15,421 nucleotides of DNA from Lichtheimia corymbifera B2541 (GCA_000697475.1 JNEU01000544.1:1-15421); one strand, 5' to 3'. Shown: positions 1 through 9,687, counted from the first letter of the stretch. Made by a program: numbers and translations. The notes: generated by a model not told the origin, from the sequence alone.

Positions 1-543
1 ATCGTGGCGTTTTCTTCTTTCTTCATTTTCGTTATTGCTATGTGAAATCCGATGGCCTTGCAGTGCCTGCTGGCAAGATGTCCCTCTCATGGATGGATCA
101 TGTCGTATGCGTTGGTTGATGTCATCAGGTTGTATTATGTTTAGTGGGTGGTTTAGACGTTCGGGTAGCATCTTAGGCCAATGACACGTATGGGTTATTC
201 AATAGATGTGTGTTAGATGCGATTGTACGGCAGCGCCTATGTCCACGACTATGTTCTACTCTCGAGTACGCGCGCCTCGCTCACAAGCACTATCACGACA
301 ACGAAATGCTATATCATCGGCGACCATCTTCTGAAAGCCATCGCAACGCACCTCATCTCGTTATTGACATCAAATATACAATATCCATTTCTTGCGAGAG
401 TCTCTGCATCAAATAAATTCTTAATTGTTAAACATATGGAGCTTTAGTTACTCGCAAGTGATAGGATGTTAACTCATCCTATGCCCTGAAGCGTTATGTA
501 CTCTGCGACACCAAAGGCGCGGCTTGACCAACTGTTTGTAAAA
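1..543. other. Left-edge intergenic stretch
   Basis: I see no gene that can be supported here. Bases 1-44 on the plus strand read as 14 hydrophobic-rich codons ending in a TGA at 42-44, so this could be the tail of a protein entering from the left, but it is too short to judge. Two overlapping plus-strand ORFs of 60-80 codons between 210 and 447 are in different frames, have no clear splice or promoter signals, and do not resemble anything I know. The tandem duplication begins at about 544. Confidence 0.5.
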
Positions 544-2835
544 TTATTCTCCCTTCCTCTCCTTTCTACACACGTACTCACTCACATGTTATGAGCACCT
601 GCAATAGTGTTCATGATGATGCCAATTTTTGTTACAACAATGGTTGAGATGAGTACACGAGCCGTCATGTCATCGAGCTTTTATGTATGCATCTTTGTAA
701 TATAATGAAGGTACATGATTGAGTGGGGAGGTATGGCAATATGAATGTTGGAGAGGAATACATAAAGATTTTTACATTGTACAAGAAAATAAATGGATGA
801 GGTAAACCTTTACACTGGCGTACATGAATTTCAATGCATGATATGAGTGGCTGAATTGGAGTGGCATGAGATTTCAACAAGATTGGGCGTGCTTAGCGCT
901 TTTTGGGTTATTGGATATAATCGTCGCAGTTCCACAAGCGATCAAGGATTTAACGTGTTGGATGGCCAATGATGATAGGAAGTTATTGGCAACAGCTTGG
1001 TCCTTTTTGCGTGATTGGATACATTGACTGCAGAGGATCGAGATGAGGAGCCTGTGGATGTAGATGCAGTAGAACGTTCGGAGGATGTAGATGATGATGT
1101 CGGCGTCGTATCAGAGAACGGGACATACGTTGGCACGAGTAAGAGAGGAATATGTCGACTTCCGAGGTGGTCGAAGATATAAGTTGTATTGTATATTCCA
1201 TAATGACTTTTCCAAAGAGCCAATTTGAGCAACGGTACGATCCTCACAATGAAATCTTGGCTGCATGACGGGAAACACAAGGTGGTGGTACGGTGAATGT
1301 GTGTCGTTCTACCTTTAGGTGTATCCATGTCGATCAGTGTGCATTGTTGCCTAAGAAGATCATGTTAGTAATCACTAAAACCTCAAGTGCGATTAATATG
1401 AAAAAGAGTACCTTGTATATTATATCCAATAACGTGCACCTGGTATAAAAGGGATGGATGCTCGCCGATGATTCTTAAAAGTTGGTCTCGCAAAACAATT
1501 GGAAGCTTCAAGAGATCATCACTCAAAGCCTTGCTTTCGTCTCCAACGGATCCTGTCTCCATGCATGCATCCAAGTTCAATGTCGCCACCCATGTATATC
1601 GTATCAGCCCGCAATCCAGTCTTTCGTCTCGCAATCTCATTAACAGCTGAGAGTCGTCGCTTTCTGTTGATATTGTCGGTATTGGCAGCACTTTGCATCT
1701 CTTTGCTAAAGAAATCATGGATGTAAGTACAAGGATAGTGTGAGATATCATCCAAACACTGCTTACCCAATCGCACAAATATCGCTTCCACGAAAAACGC
1801 TATTGAAAAACCCCCAGATGTGATCATTCTGTCAGCTTCGAGCGCTTCAGCATGCTGGTGATGGGACGAGTTGCAGAGGAACAGATATGCCGAGCTCATG
1901 ACCGCCATGCTGATTCAAGCTTTCAATGGCTCAGACATCGGATCATGTTTGATGGATTGGGAAAAAAGGTATGCTTCCTTGGGTGAATGCTAGATGATGA
2001 TAGCCTGGAGATCAATAAAGATATCATTCCTATGCATTGGCTATCCGTATTACCAGTTTTCTGAGTCCATTCAAAACCTTAATCTATGGCGACAGGAACC
2101 TCACGGGTGGTTTGGCGCCCATTCTCCTCGATCTCCGTCAGCTCTTCAATGGTAAACACTTCCTTCCAACGTGGTGTTCTTGCAGATCCACTATCAATGA
2201 TTGGCTAAGGCTATAGGTAAAATGTTAAAAAACAGCACTCACCAACTTCAAACACCCATCATGCGACTTACTGCAGCCGATATTTGATGGCAAATCTCGG
2301 ATCCTGTGCTCAACTGATATGGTCTTATCCACCCCTTGGTTTGGCTTGCTGGTTGACTTGACGCGTGTGATCCATATGCTTTGTGATCCAGTCTCGCTCG
2401 ACAAGGGTACCTTGGGTGTTGATTGCGCTGTTGTCACTCTTCTCCATGATGCCTTGTCTGCATGCGATTTGGCTATTAGACAACATGGAAGGCGCAAACG
2501 AGATATTGGTCGATACTTACAATAGTGGTCTATAGAAGCGTGGCCCGATCCTTTTATCCTCATCAACTGCGTGTTCCTGCACTCATAAAAGTCTTGCGTG
2601 TGCTCCTGTCGTTCATCAATGGGGTCCTCCAGCTTGTCATTGATCTGCATAAAGATAACACGATCTCGCGCCCTCCTCGAAATCGCAGGTATTATCACTA
2701 TTATCTTTTATGAGACTTGAAAGAACAAACCAATATGCCCGAAAAGAATTAGTTACCTTCTCCATACCGGAGACCAGGAAAGCTTTGGTAAGTCATGATG
2801 TGGATCGCTTGAATTGAGTACAAGAAAGGATAAGG
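544..2835. repeat. Tandem duplication, left copy (2.29 kb)
   Basis: This is the left half of a direct duplication whose partner is 2984-5353. Matching begins at a shared TTATTCTCCCTT block (544 and 2984) and ends upstream of the start codons in a shared AAGGATAAGG block (2826-2835 and 5344-5353). It covers the 3' flank, all seven exons, the introns and the 5' leader of the minus-strand gene, so this was a segmental copy of genomic DNA and not retroposition. The copies differ by many substitutions and by indels: part of exon 3 is missing here, and roughly 90 bp is extra near 895-990. Confidence 0.85.
873..2796 (-). pseudogene. Decayed paralogue of the 3329-5320 orphan-family gene
   Basis: All seven exons of the neighbouring gene can be found here in order on the minus strand. 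ATG is at 2794-2796 and exon 1 (2757-2796) is again 40 nt. The lesions, judged against the right copy, are: a +1 insertion in exon 2; loss of the exon-3 acceptor (AATAG to AATCG); loss of about 50 codons inside exon 3; a +2 shift and an in-frame TAA in the exon-4 region; a TGG to TGA stop early in exon 5; a 1-nt deletion later in exon 5; a 4-nt duplication (CATG type) in exon 6; and a 2-nt deletion in exon 7. No ordinary splicing gives a full-length product. Two long open stretches remain: 2225-2698, which runs through exon 2, the 48-nt intron and exon 3, and 942-1328 in exon 7. A truncated N-terminal peptide could therefore still be made. I call it a pseudogene because the lesions are many and independent. 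Confidence 0.8.
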
Positions 2836-2983
2836 AAGCCCTCTGTGTAAGGTGTGATCACCCTTCTTCAAACACCCCCAGGAAAACTCCAGCAAATTGT
2901 ACTCCCCCACGAATTCCCAAACGAATAAAGGCAACAATCATCTCAACAATGTACCATTATTCTACAGGCCTGCTACTGGTTGC
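2836..2983. other. Spacer between the duplicated units
   Basis: These 148 bp have no counterpart next to the other copy. They carry the promoter side of the decayed left copy and the far 3' flank of the right one. Short plus-strand ORFs here have no support. Confidence 0.5.
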
Positions 2984-3121
2984 TTATTCTCCCTTCTCTC
3001 TTTTCTACACACATGCACTCACTCATATGTTATGAGCATCAACAATAGTATCCATGATGATGCCACTATTTGTTACCACAATGGTTGAGATGGGTATACG
3101 AGCCGGCATGGCATTGGGGTT

Positions 3122-3127
3122 TTTATT
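3122..3127 (-). terminator. Candidate poly(A) signal of the orphan-family gene
   Basis: TTTATT on the plus strand reads AATAAA on the minus strand, about 200 nt after the stop codon at 3329. The decayed copy has a changed sequence at the matching place. The long 3' distance makes this only a candidate. Confidence 0.35.
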
Positions 3128-3328
3128 TTATATATGTGCGATAACTATAACGAAGGTATGTGATCGAGTGGGAATGGCGATTTGAATGGTGGAGGTATAC
3201 ATAAAGATTTTTACACTGTGCAAGAAAATAGATGGATGATAATAAACCTTTGCATAGATGTACAAGAATGATAGTGAATGAATGAATGAAAAGGAGGATG
3301 AGTGACAGTACTGGGTTGACATGAGATT

Positions 3329-5320
3329 TTAAGAAGATTGTGCGTGCTTGGTCCTTTTTGTGTTAATGGATGCATTGGTTGCAGAGAAGCCTGTGAATTT
3401 AGTTGTACCGGTTTGAGATGAGGATGAGGAGCTTGTAGGTGTAGATGCAGTAGAGCCTTCGGAGGATGTAGGTGATGGTGAGGTTGTATCGGAGAATGGG
3501 ACAAATGTTGGCACGAGTATGGGAGGAACATGTCGGCTTCCAGCAGTGAGTGGGATGGGGGTAGAAGATATAAGTTGTTGAGTATCTTCCATGATGACTT
3601 TTCCGATAATAGCCAATTTGAGCAACGGTACGATTCTCACAATGAAGTCTTGACTGCATGATGGGAAGCTTAAGGTGGTGGTACGGCGAATGCGGGTTGT
3701 TCTGCCTTCAGGGATGTCCATGTCGATCATGGTAGCATTATTGCCTAAGAAGATCATGTTAAAATCACTGAAACCTCAAGCGCGATTATTGTGAAAAAGA
3801 GTACCTTGCAAATTATACCCAATCACGTGCACCTGGTGCAAAAGGGATGGATGCTTGTTGATGATCTTTAAAAGTTGGTCTCGCAAGATGATCGGAAGCT
3901 TCAAGAAACCATCGCTCATTGTCTTCCTGTCGTCTCCAACGGATCCTGTCTCCATGCATCCAAGTTCAATGTCGCCACCCATGTATATCGTATCAGCCCG
4001 CAATCCAGTCTCGCGCCTCGCAATCTCATTAACAGTTGAGAGTCGTCGCTTTCTGTTGATATTGTCGGTATTGGCAGCACTTTGCATTTCTTTGCTAAAG
4101 AAATCATGAATGTAAGTACAGGGATATGTAGTGTGAGATAAACGCTGCTTACCCAATCGCACAGATATTCGATCCTTTAAAAACGCTGTTGAAAAACCCC
4201 CAGATGTGATACATCCTATCAGCTTCGAGTCGTTCGGCATGCTGGTGATGGGACGAGTTGTAGAGGAAAAGATATGCCGAGCTCATGACGGCCATGCTGA
4301 TCCAAGCTTTCAATGGCTCAGATATCGGATCATGTTTGATGGCTTGGGCAAAAAGATATGCTTCCTTGGGTGAATGCTAATTGATGATAAGCTGGAGATC
4401 AATAAAGGTATCGTTGCTAAGCATAGTCTATTTGTCTCACCAGCTTTCCAAGTTCACTCAAAATCTCGCCCACTGAAGCTGGAACCTCTCGTATTATCGG
4501 GGCCCCGGTCTCCTCGATCTCCTTTAGCTCTTCGTTCGTAAAAACATCCTCCAAATGTGCATCCTCCAAATCCAGTATCAATGACTCGCTAGGGCTTGGG
4601 ATCAATGTTAAACGACAGCACTCAACAATTTCAAATACACCATGCGACTTACTGGAAGAACTGAGATTTGAGGGCAAAATCTCGGATCCTATGCTCAACT
4701 GATTTGGTTCTATCCACTCTTTGACCTGGATTGCTGCTTGATTTAAGTATCCAGAGGTCGGAATCCTTGTAATTGTCAATCGATTGAAGTGCATGCTCAA
4801 GATTTGCTTTTTGACACGAGTTTAGCTGCATCTTCAGCAATGACTTGTGGCGCTGCGTGGATGTTTGTGATCTGCTGGTTTGTGTCCCTGATGCTTGCGA
4901 TTCATTCTCATTCGAAGCCTGTTCCCTGGGTGTAGACTCGGCTGTTGTAACTCTTTGTTTTACGGCTTTCCATGATGCCTTGTTTGGATGCTATTTGGCT
5001 ATTAGACATGAAATGTGTAAACAAAATACTGGTCAATACTTACAACAGTGGTCTTTGCAAGCGTAGCCGCGTCATGTATCCTAGCCGTCCACGCGTTCAT
5101 GTACTCGCTAAAGTTTTTCGTACCGTCATATTGTTCGACAATGAAATCCTCCAGCTCGTCAACAATATCCTGCATAAAGATAGCACCGTCTCGCGTCCTC
5201 TCCAATATCGCAGGTATTATAACTACTTGTGTTATAAGAACTTAATTAACAAAACAATGTGCTCGAAAGGAATTAGGTACCTTCTTTAAAACGAGGATCA
5301 GGTGTATTCTGGTCAGCCAT
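3329..5320 (-). CDS. Orphan-family protein, 544 aa, seven exons
   Basis: The exons are 5281-5320, 5044-5222, 4653-4990, 4441-4588, 4153-4376, 3805-4094 and 3329-3744. All six introns are GT..AG, 53-64 nt, and the phases join without a stop. The start ATG (5318-5320) follows a TATA-like site by 66 nt. The product begins MADQNTPDPRFKE and has a helical N-terminal part (residues 15-73), a Ser/Gln-rich linker (about 90-135), and a core (about 230-450) containing a Trp- and Tyr-rich stretch, then RAD (342-344), ELG (353-355) and ETG (358-360), and then a block of Ile/Leu/Arg-rich strands. The tail (about 490-544) is rich in Ser and Thr. From memory, this core resembles a large uncharacterised protein family expanded in Mucoromycota. 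The spacing of Asp344 and Glu353/Glu358 recalls a PD-(D/E)XK-type fold, but no catalytic Lys is obvious, so the function is unknown. There is no signal peptide and no membrane segment. Confidence 0.8.
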
Positions 5321-5353
5321 GGTGTGGATCTTGAAACGAGTAGAAGGATAAGG

Positions 5354-6003
5354 CTAAACCATGACAACGGTCAGAAAAATGAGCCGTTATATCCAACGTC
5401 ACCAACACACACGCATAGGAATGCACGAACCACCCACTCGTCGGCTTTTCTGTGCATATTGGTTTATACCCTTTTTCCCCGCTCTTTTGATTATGTACGA
5501 TGATGATGGTCAATATGTAGCTGATGGATATTTGAAACGTGGATGGTGTGTTTGCTTTGTTGATGTTATTAAACCCAGCCGCTATGTAACTTGCGGCTTA
5601 CTGGTTGCGGCTTACTGATCTGACAGCTGTATCATGAGTTCAAGTAACTGAAAGCGGCTAGAATATGGATGATAATGTAGCATATCAAAATGCTCGCATG
5701 TTATTGAAAGCATTTCGTATATCAGCAAATGGTATCTTGAGAGATGACAGCTACATCCACCACCAGAATTCGACATTTTTTGCTGGCTAATATTGATGGC
5801 ATCCCTAAGAAACAACATCCGATTTAAAGTCTGTCTGTTTATCGAACTCTGCTGCCAACGTATTATGCAGGCCTATTACCGGTTGTTCCCTGCTGTCGAT
5901 ATCATGGCTGGGAACAGGATTTCTTGATAGCAATAACAGCTGAAGCGAAAATCCTGTAATGATCCTGTGATGGTATATGCGAATTGGCAACAATACCATC
6001 CCC
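5354..6003. other. Divergent intergenic region
   Basis: This region separates the minus-strand orphan gene from the plus-strand secreted-protein gene and presumably carries both promoters. It holds a short tandem repeat, TTGCGGCTTACTG at 5591-5603 and again at 5605-5617. ORFs on both strands (for example 5361-5618 on plus and 5612-5818 on minus) have no recognisable motif or splice context, and I do not call them genes. Confidence 0.55.
5386..5392 (-). promoter_or_regulatory. TATA-like box of the orphan-family gene
   Basis: The minus strand reads GATATAACGG here, 66 nt upstream of the ATG at 5320, close to the TATA-to-ATG distance at 6004/6074. A second site, TATAAACC at about 5463-5470, lies farther away and could be an alternative. 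Confidence 0.35.
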
Positions 6004-6010
6004 TATATAA
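6004..6010 (+). promoter_or_regulatory. TATA box of the Kre9/KNH-like gene
   Basis: TATATAA lies 64-70 nt upstream of the ATG at 6074, in a context (CCCTATATAAGC) typical of a fungal core promoter. Confidence 0.65.
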
Positions 6011-6073
6011 GCTACTGTGTGTGCTTCAGCATTACTCATCTTGATACGCTTCCATCATCACGCCATAAGCAGC

Positions 6074-6530
6074 ATGAAGTTTTCATATATTATCCGCCTT
6101 ACACTACTCCTCCCAGCGGTATCTGCAACCCACTTTACATGGCCTGCTCAATTCACGCAATGGGAAAATGGTACAAAAAGTTCTTATTTTACTGGCATGG
6201 TGTAAAGATTGAATACCTGGCTCAGACTGATTGGCTATAGGTGGGAAGGGATTGTTTCGTCTCATGGGTGAATCATGCAAATCAGGATCCATCAAGCTGA
6301 TCGACTCGGGTGGTTTTGCTCCAAAGAACCTAGGCTATGTTGTCAAGGATGTCGATATCACTGGTGACGACGCATTTGAATTTGACATTTGGGATGAGCT
6401 ACCTGCTGGTGAAACCTATCAACTTGGATTTTACCCAAATCTTGATTGTGGCAAGGCTACTACGGCATTTTCAAATTACTTTACAATCAAGAACAAGCGT
6501 AAGGAGGCATCCGAGAAAGACAAAGCTTGA
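6074..6530 (+). CDS. Small secreted Kre9/KNH-like protein, 128 aa
   Basis: There are two exons, 6074-6170 and 6241-6530, split by a 70-nt intron (GTACAA...TATAG). The obvious later donors at 6200 and 6202 do not keep phase; the donor at 6171 does, and gives W-E-N-G-G-K across the junction. Residues 1-18 form a signal peptide (hydrophobic core IIRLTLLLPAVSA, cleavage probably after Ala18). The mature part has the layout of the Kre9/KNH N-terminal Ig-like fold found in fungal Ser/Thr-rich surface proteins: an early Trp-x6-Trp, a central strand ending in DVDI, then the closing pattern LPAGETYQLGFY...FSNYFTI (residues 86-115). Cys45 and Cys102 may form a disulfide. Unlike typical members it has no Ser/Thr-rich tail and no GPI signal; it ends in a Lys/Glu-rich stretch. 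A secreted or wall-bound role is inferred from the fold. Confidence 0.75.
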
Positions 6531-6547
6531 TATCATTACAATGTCTA

Positions 6548-6553
6548 AATAAA
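6548..6553 (+). terminator. Poly(A) signal of the Kre9/KNH-like gene
   Basis: AATAAA lies 17 nt after the TGA at 6528-6530, followed by a GT-rich and T-rich stretch (GTGATTTTTTTTG), the usual layout of a fungal cleavage and polyadenylation site. Confidence 0.65.
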
Positions 6554-7179
6554 GCACTCGTGATTTTTTTTGACTACCATGGTACATAACCTGATATCGC
6601 TTCGGTTTCTTTGTTCGTTTTATTACAACCGCCTCCTTCCGCGAAATGTACCTGAAATAGTTGTTCAACATCACCCCATCCCATGTATACCATGATGGAT
6701 ATTCCATAGCAGCATCATGGTAGATACATGAGCGAATGCTGATCACTTTGAACACACGATGATTGTAGTCAAGCATCAGGTACGCATGATGGTTCACCCG
6801 ATGGGGGAGTGCTCAGGAAGGTTTAAGCCATGCATCGGATATCGTAAGGGGTACTTTGAATAATCATAGTAGTTCGTGTAGGTGATGATGGCGCCATTGA
6901 TTGATTACATGCCATGTGCCAATCATAAAAATCCAACGTCTCTCAGCATGTTATAAAATGAATGCACCTGAGAAACATCAATTTGAACCCCTCGCTATAG
7001 CAGAAATAACCTCATCAGCTCTCCTTGTCGTGACCAAAAATAGATAAACCACTCAATTTCATGCGAAATATTTAGTAACACATAATAAACGATTGCATGC
7101 TACACTGCCACTGATTGCATACGGACAAAATAGTAACAGGGATATGGAGGCTTACTATCCTTGATGCTGTTACTGCTGT
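6554..7179. other. Intergenic, with weak minus-strand coding candidates
   Basis: No gene is firmly supported. On the minus strand a TATA-like TTTATAAC at about 6947-6954 is followed by ATGs at about 6926 and 6897 and by open stretches running to 6471 in one frame, and AATAAA lies at 6619-6624 on that strand. Two competing spliced readings can be drawn (a 59-nt intron ending in GATCAG, or a 43-nt intron ending in the unusual CTGAG) and neither gives a recognisable protein. The long frame overlaps the 3' end of the Kre9/KNH-like gene antisense. Confidence 0.3.
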
Positions 7180-7372
7180 ATGAATATGATCAAACCCAAT
7201 TTGAAGGGCTCTGTTGGCTTTGCATTCCTCCTTGTATTGGCCACAGGTAAGACTCAGCAAGCTAATAATTGCTAGCCGTTACTTGATTTGCAGCATTATA
7301 GCTGGTAATATGGCTGAGTCTTGCATGTATGATGTCAGGCTTAGGCGTTCACTGTTCCCAGTGACAGAATAA
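7180..7372 (+). CDS. Possible 45-aa secreted peptide
   Basis: The model is two exons, 7180-7246 and 7302-7372, joined by a 55-nt intron (GTAAGA...TTATAG) with matching phase. The first 22 residues look like a signal peptide (MNMIKPN followed by GFAFLLVLAT). The mature part would be about 23 residues with a single Cys and an Arg-Arg near its middle, ending in TAA. A competing acceptor (TTTGCAG, 10 nt earlier) gives an immediate stop. I see no good TATA box and no similarity, so this is a candidate only. Chance signal-peptide-like ORFs are common. Confidence 0.22.
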
Positions 7373-7881
7373 GAGCATCGAGGTGATACATGATCGCTTG
7401 CTATAGTTGGCAACAATTTAGCGGGACTGAACGCAATAAAGCTGAAGTTGATAGTAAAACCAAGCAGGTGCCTCGTTCTTCTATTCTTGAAATGCAAAAT
7501 AGCTGTGTTTCTCCTTGGCTCACTTTCCCCTCATCATTTCGCGGAGATGATGATATCGGAGCGCTGGTTGGATCGACAGCTCATCAAAGGGGTCTTTGTT
7601 GGATGCTCCCCTCCCCTCGTGTCATGGTTACACTGCCCACCGGAAAAGGTGCTTGTACACCACCATATTCGGCCACTAAAATTCGAGGACAATTTATTAT
7701 CATTTGCCACTACTTTCTTTATTCCCTCTTCCTTCCCTCCTCCTGCCATTCCTTGATCCACCTTTTACCTTTTACCCCGTTGATTTCGCTTGGTGTCCCA
7801 TATATCCTGTGGGCATAACCTTTCCTTCATTAATACCTCTCGTTACCCTTTACGCAACACTTACCGTTTATTTCCACAATA
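7373..7881 (+). other. Upstream region of the Sel1-repeat gene
   Basis: This is pyrimidine-rich on the plus strand from about 7700 to 7850 (long CT-rich tracts such as CCCTCTTCCTTCCCTCC), a common feature of fungal promoters just upstream of transcription starts. Overlapping ORFs at 7390-7818 and 7448-7756 have no recognisable motifs and are biased by this CT-richness; I do not call them genes. A weak ATATATCC at 7800-7807 lies about 75-80 nt before the start codon. Confidence 0.4.
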
Positions 7882-9614
7882 ATGTTCAATAACCAACACT
7901 ATTACCAGCACAGCACCAGCCAACAAGAAACAATGGCCCCACCACCAAACTCAAGGTATAGCACGATTTGAAATAGAGCACCATTATGAGAGCAGAACAA
8001 TGAACACAGGTTCTTCCATGATAGAACCACTCCCAATATCTCTCTCACCACCGATTACCATGTATGTAAATACGATGTCATGCAAAAACATGTGCACTCA
8101 CTCGTGTTATCTTGACCTTGTAGGCCGTTTCAGGCGATTACAGAACACAGGTATGCATAATCAAAGTGATTTAATGTAATGTCCTTTTAAGCTAAACCAA
8201 TATAGTCGTATAGAGAAAGCGATGCATCCATGTACAGCACATACAATTTGCGTGAATCGTTAGTAGATCCCAAGAATGAACGCACTATAGGTGTATCTCG
8301 AGAAACATATATCGGTAAAGCAAACATGATTGATCCTTGAATGAATATAAATGCTCATTCAACTATAGAGCCACAAATGTCAACGATGGTTCGTACCCAT
8401 GTCACGCCACAAAGCATTTACGGATCACAATACCTCGGCACACCCAACGACTTGGAGTTCTTTAATGATGCCAGCAGTGAGTCGTTGCACAGTGAAATTC
8501 GTAATCTCAGGCCGCCGACACCTGTCACCTCCCGAGTTGTTCAGCAACACGCCGACTCGCCTATCAAAATGCAGCATGCATATGTCGAGATTCCTCAACC
8601 ATCAACAGCAGTGATTGAACAAAATAGCACCAACGCTGCAGTCAATCGAGCCAGCAAACAACATCCACAACCATTAACACCGCTTGTTATTCCACCTACA
8701 CCCGCTCAAACATCCATCCCATCACCTTATCATGCCAATAGTACTAGCCCTGCAACTCAATCACTTACACCTGGCACTACAGGATCAACTCCTCGTACAC
8801 CATCTCCCAATACACTATCTCCACCTCACCCATCGCAATACCCTATCACATCACCCACATCCCCTTGTTTCCCACCACCATCAGCTCATCCAGGCTTATC
8901 AGAGAAATTGCAAAAGAATAGCCAACCATCAAAAGGGCGACCACAAAGTGAGCCAGAAGCATTTGTTAGCGAAGGTATTCAATATCACGAGCAAGGTCAA
9001 CTTGCCAAAGCCACCGAGTGCTTCCGTCAAGCTGCTATCAAGGACTCGCCTATTGGTATGTTCCTTTATGGTGTGTCTCTACGTCATGGTTGGGTAAGTT
9101 TATCAATACAGAAGGAGGATCAATAGGAGAAGCTGATTTTTTTTCTTGTTCAGGGCTGCAAACGAAATGAACACACAGCTTTTCAATATCTTCAAAAAGC
9201 TGCTGAGCATGCAGTGATGGATCTCAATAGTCTTTCGAGCACCGTGAATACATCGGCTGTGAAGGGTGAGCTAATCATGGCTATTTATGAGCTCGGTGTC
9301 TCTTTCAGACATGGCTGGGGTGTAAGTGTCACACATGGATCAATGAAGCACCTATTCGTTTTAGAAATTAATGTTTTATTTGCCATTAGTGTCGCAAGAA
9401 CAAAGAAACAGCTGTGTACTTTTTCAAGATTGCTGCTGACCTTGGTGATCCCGATGCACAAAATGATTTGGGCCACTGCTATTATCACGGCACAGGTGTT
9501 AAAAAGGACCACTACATGGCAGCCAAATATTATCGTCTTGCCGACAAGCAAGGTTGCGGCATCATGGGCAATTCCTGGATCTACAAGCCGAAGTATGACA
9601 AGCCCAAATCATAA
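7882..9614 (+). CDS. Dsf2-like Sel1-repeat protein, 451 aa, seven exons
   Basis: The exons are 7882-7955, 8010-8061, 8124-8150, 8206-8290, 8369-9093, 9154-9321 and 9390-9614. All introns are GT..AG and the phases agree. Exon 3 is a 27-nt microexon. Residues 1-150 are polar and likely disordered; about 150-270 is very rich in Pro, Ser and Thr (many SP and TP pairs, likely phosphorylation sites). From about 275 to the end there are Sel1/TPR-like helical repeats: the pairs LYGVSLRHGWGC and YELGVSFRHGWGC, then DLGHCYYHGTGVKKD followed by AAKYYRLADKQG, which is the signature Sel1 repeat. The protein ends with a basic KPKYDKPKS tail. This layout, a disordered head followed by a few C-terminal Sel1 repeats, matches fungal Dsf2-type proteins, thought to be scaffolds; the exact role is unknown. 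I chose the start at 7882 because it gives a continuous spliced frame; the later in-frame ATG at 8341 lies inside an intron. Confidence 0.82.
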
Positions 9615-9618
9615 TAAA
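9613..9618 (+). terminator. Poly(A) signal overlapping the Sel1-gene stop
   Basis: AATAAA begins on the last two bases of the TAA stop codon (9612-9614). It is the only AATAAA on this strand before the coding region of the convergent gene, so cleavage is expected within a few tens of bases and the 3' UTR should be very short. Confidence 0.55.
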
Positions 9619-9649
9619 GTCGTTTCAATGGCTCATGTAATCATATATA

Positions 9650-9655
9650 TTTATT
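9650..9655 (-). terminator. Poly(A) signal of the ELM1-like gene
   Basis: TTTATT on plus gives AATAAA on minus, 32 nt after the ELM1-like stop codon. With the opposing signal at 9613-9618, the two transcripts must end inside the same roughly 70-bp gap. Confidence 0.6.
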
Positions 9656-9687
9656 ACAAATCTATCAATGCATGCTACTCTATCTAT

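Larger units (their letters stand above)
2984..5353. repeat. Tandem duplication, right copy (2.37 kb)
   Basis: This is the partner of 544-2835, in the same orientation. It holds the intact copy of the gene. The 3' flank (about 2984-3328) keeps clear similarity to 544-872, although that stretch is probably untranslated, which suggests the duplication is recent enough for non-coding DNA still to align by eye. Confidence 0.85.

Noticed and set aside
3776..4240. Intronless 154-aa ORF inside the orphan-family gene
   Set aside because: It reads through introns 5 and 6 and starts in a shifted frame of exon 5; the spliced seven-exon frame explains the region better.
6074..6205. Unspliced or late-donor model of the secreted protein ending at TAA 6203-6205
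   Set aside because: Donors at 6200 and 6202 break the frame into exon 2; the donor at 6171 keeps it and yields a complete fold-like sequence.
7390..7818. 142-aa plus-strand ORF before the Sel1-repeat gene
   Set aside because: No motif is recognisable, two long frames overlap because of CT-rich promoter-like sequence, and no splice or poly(A) context fits.
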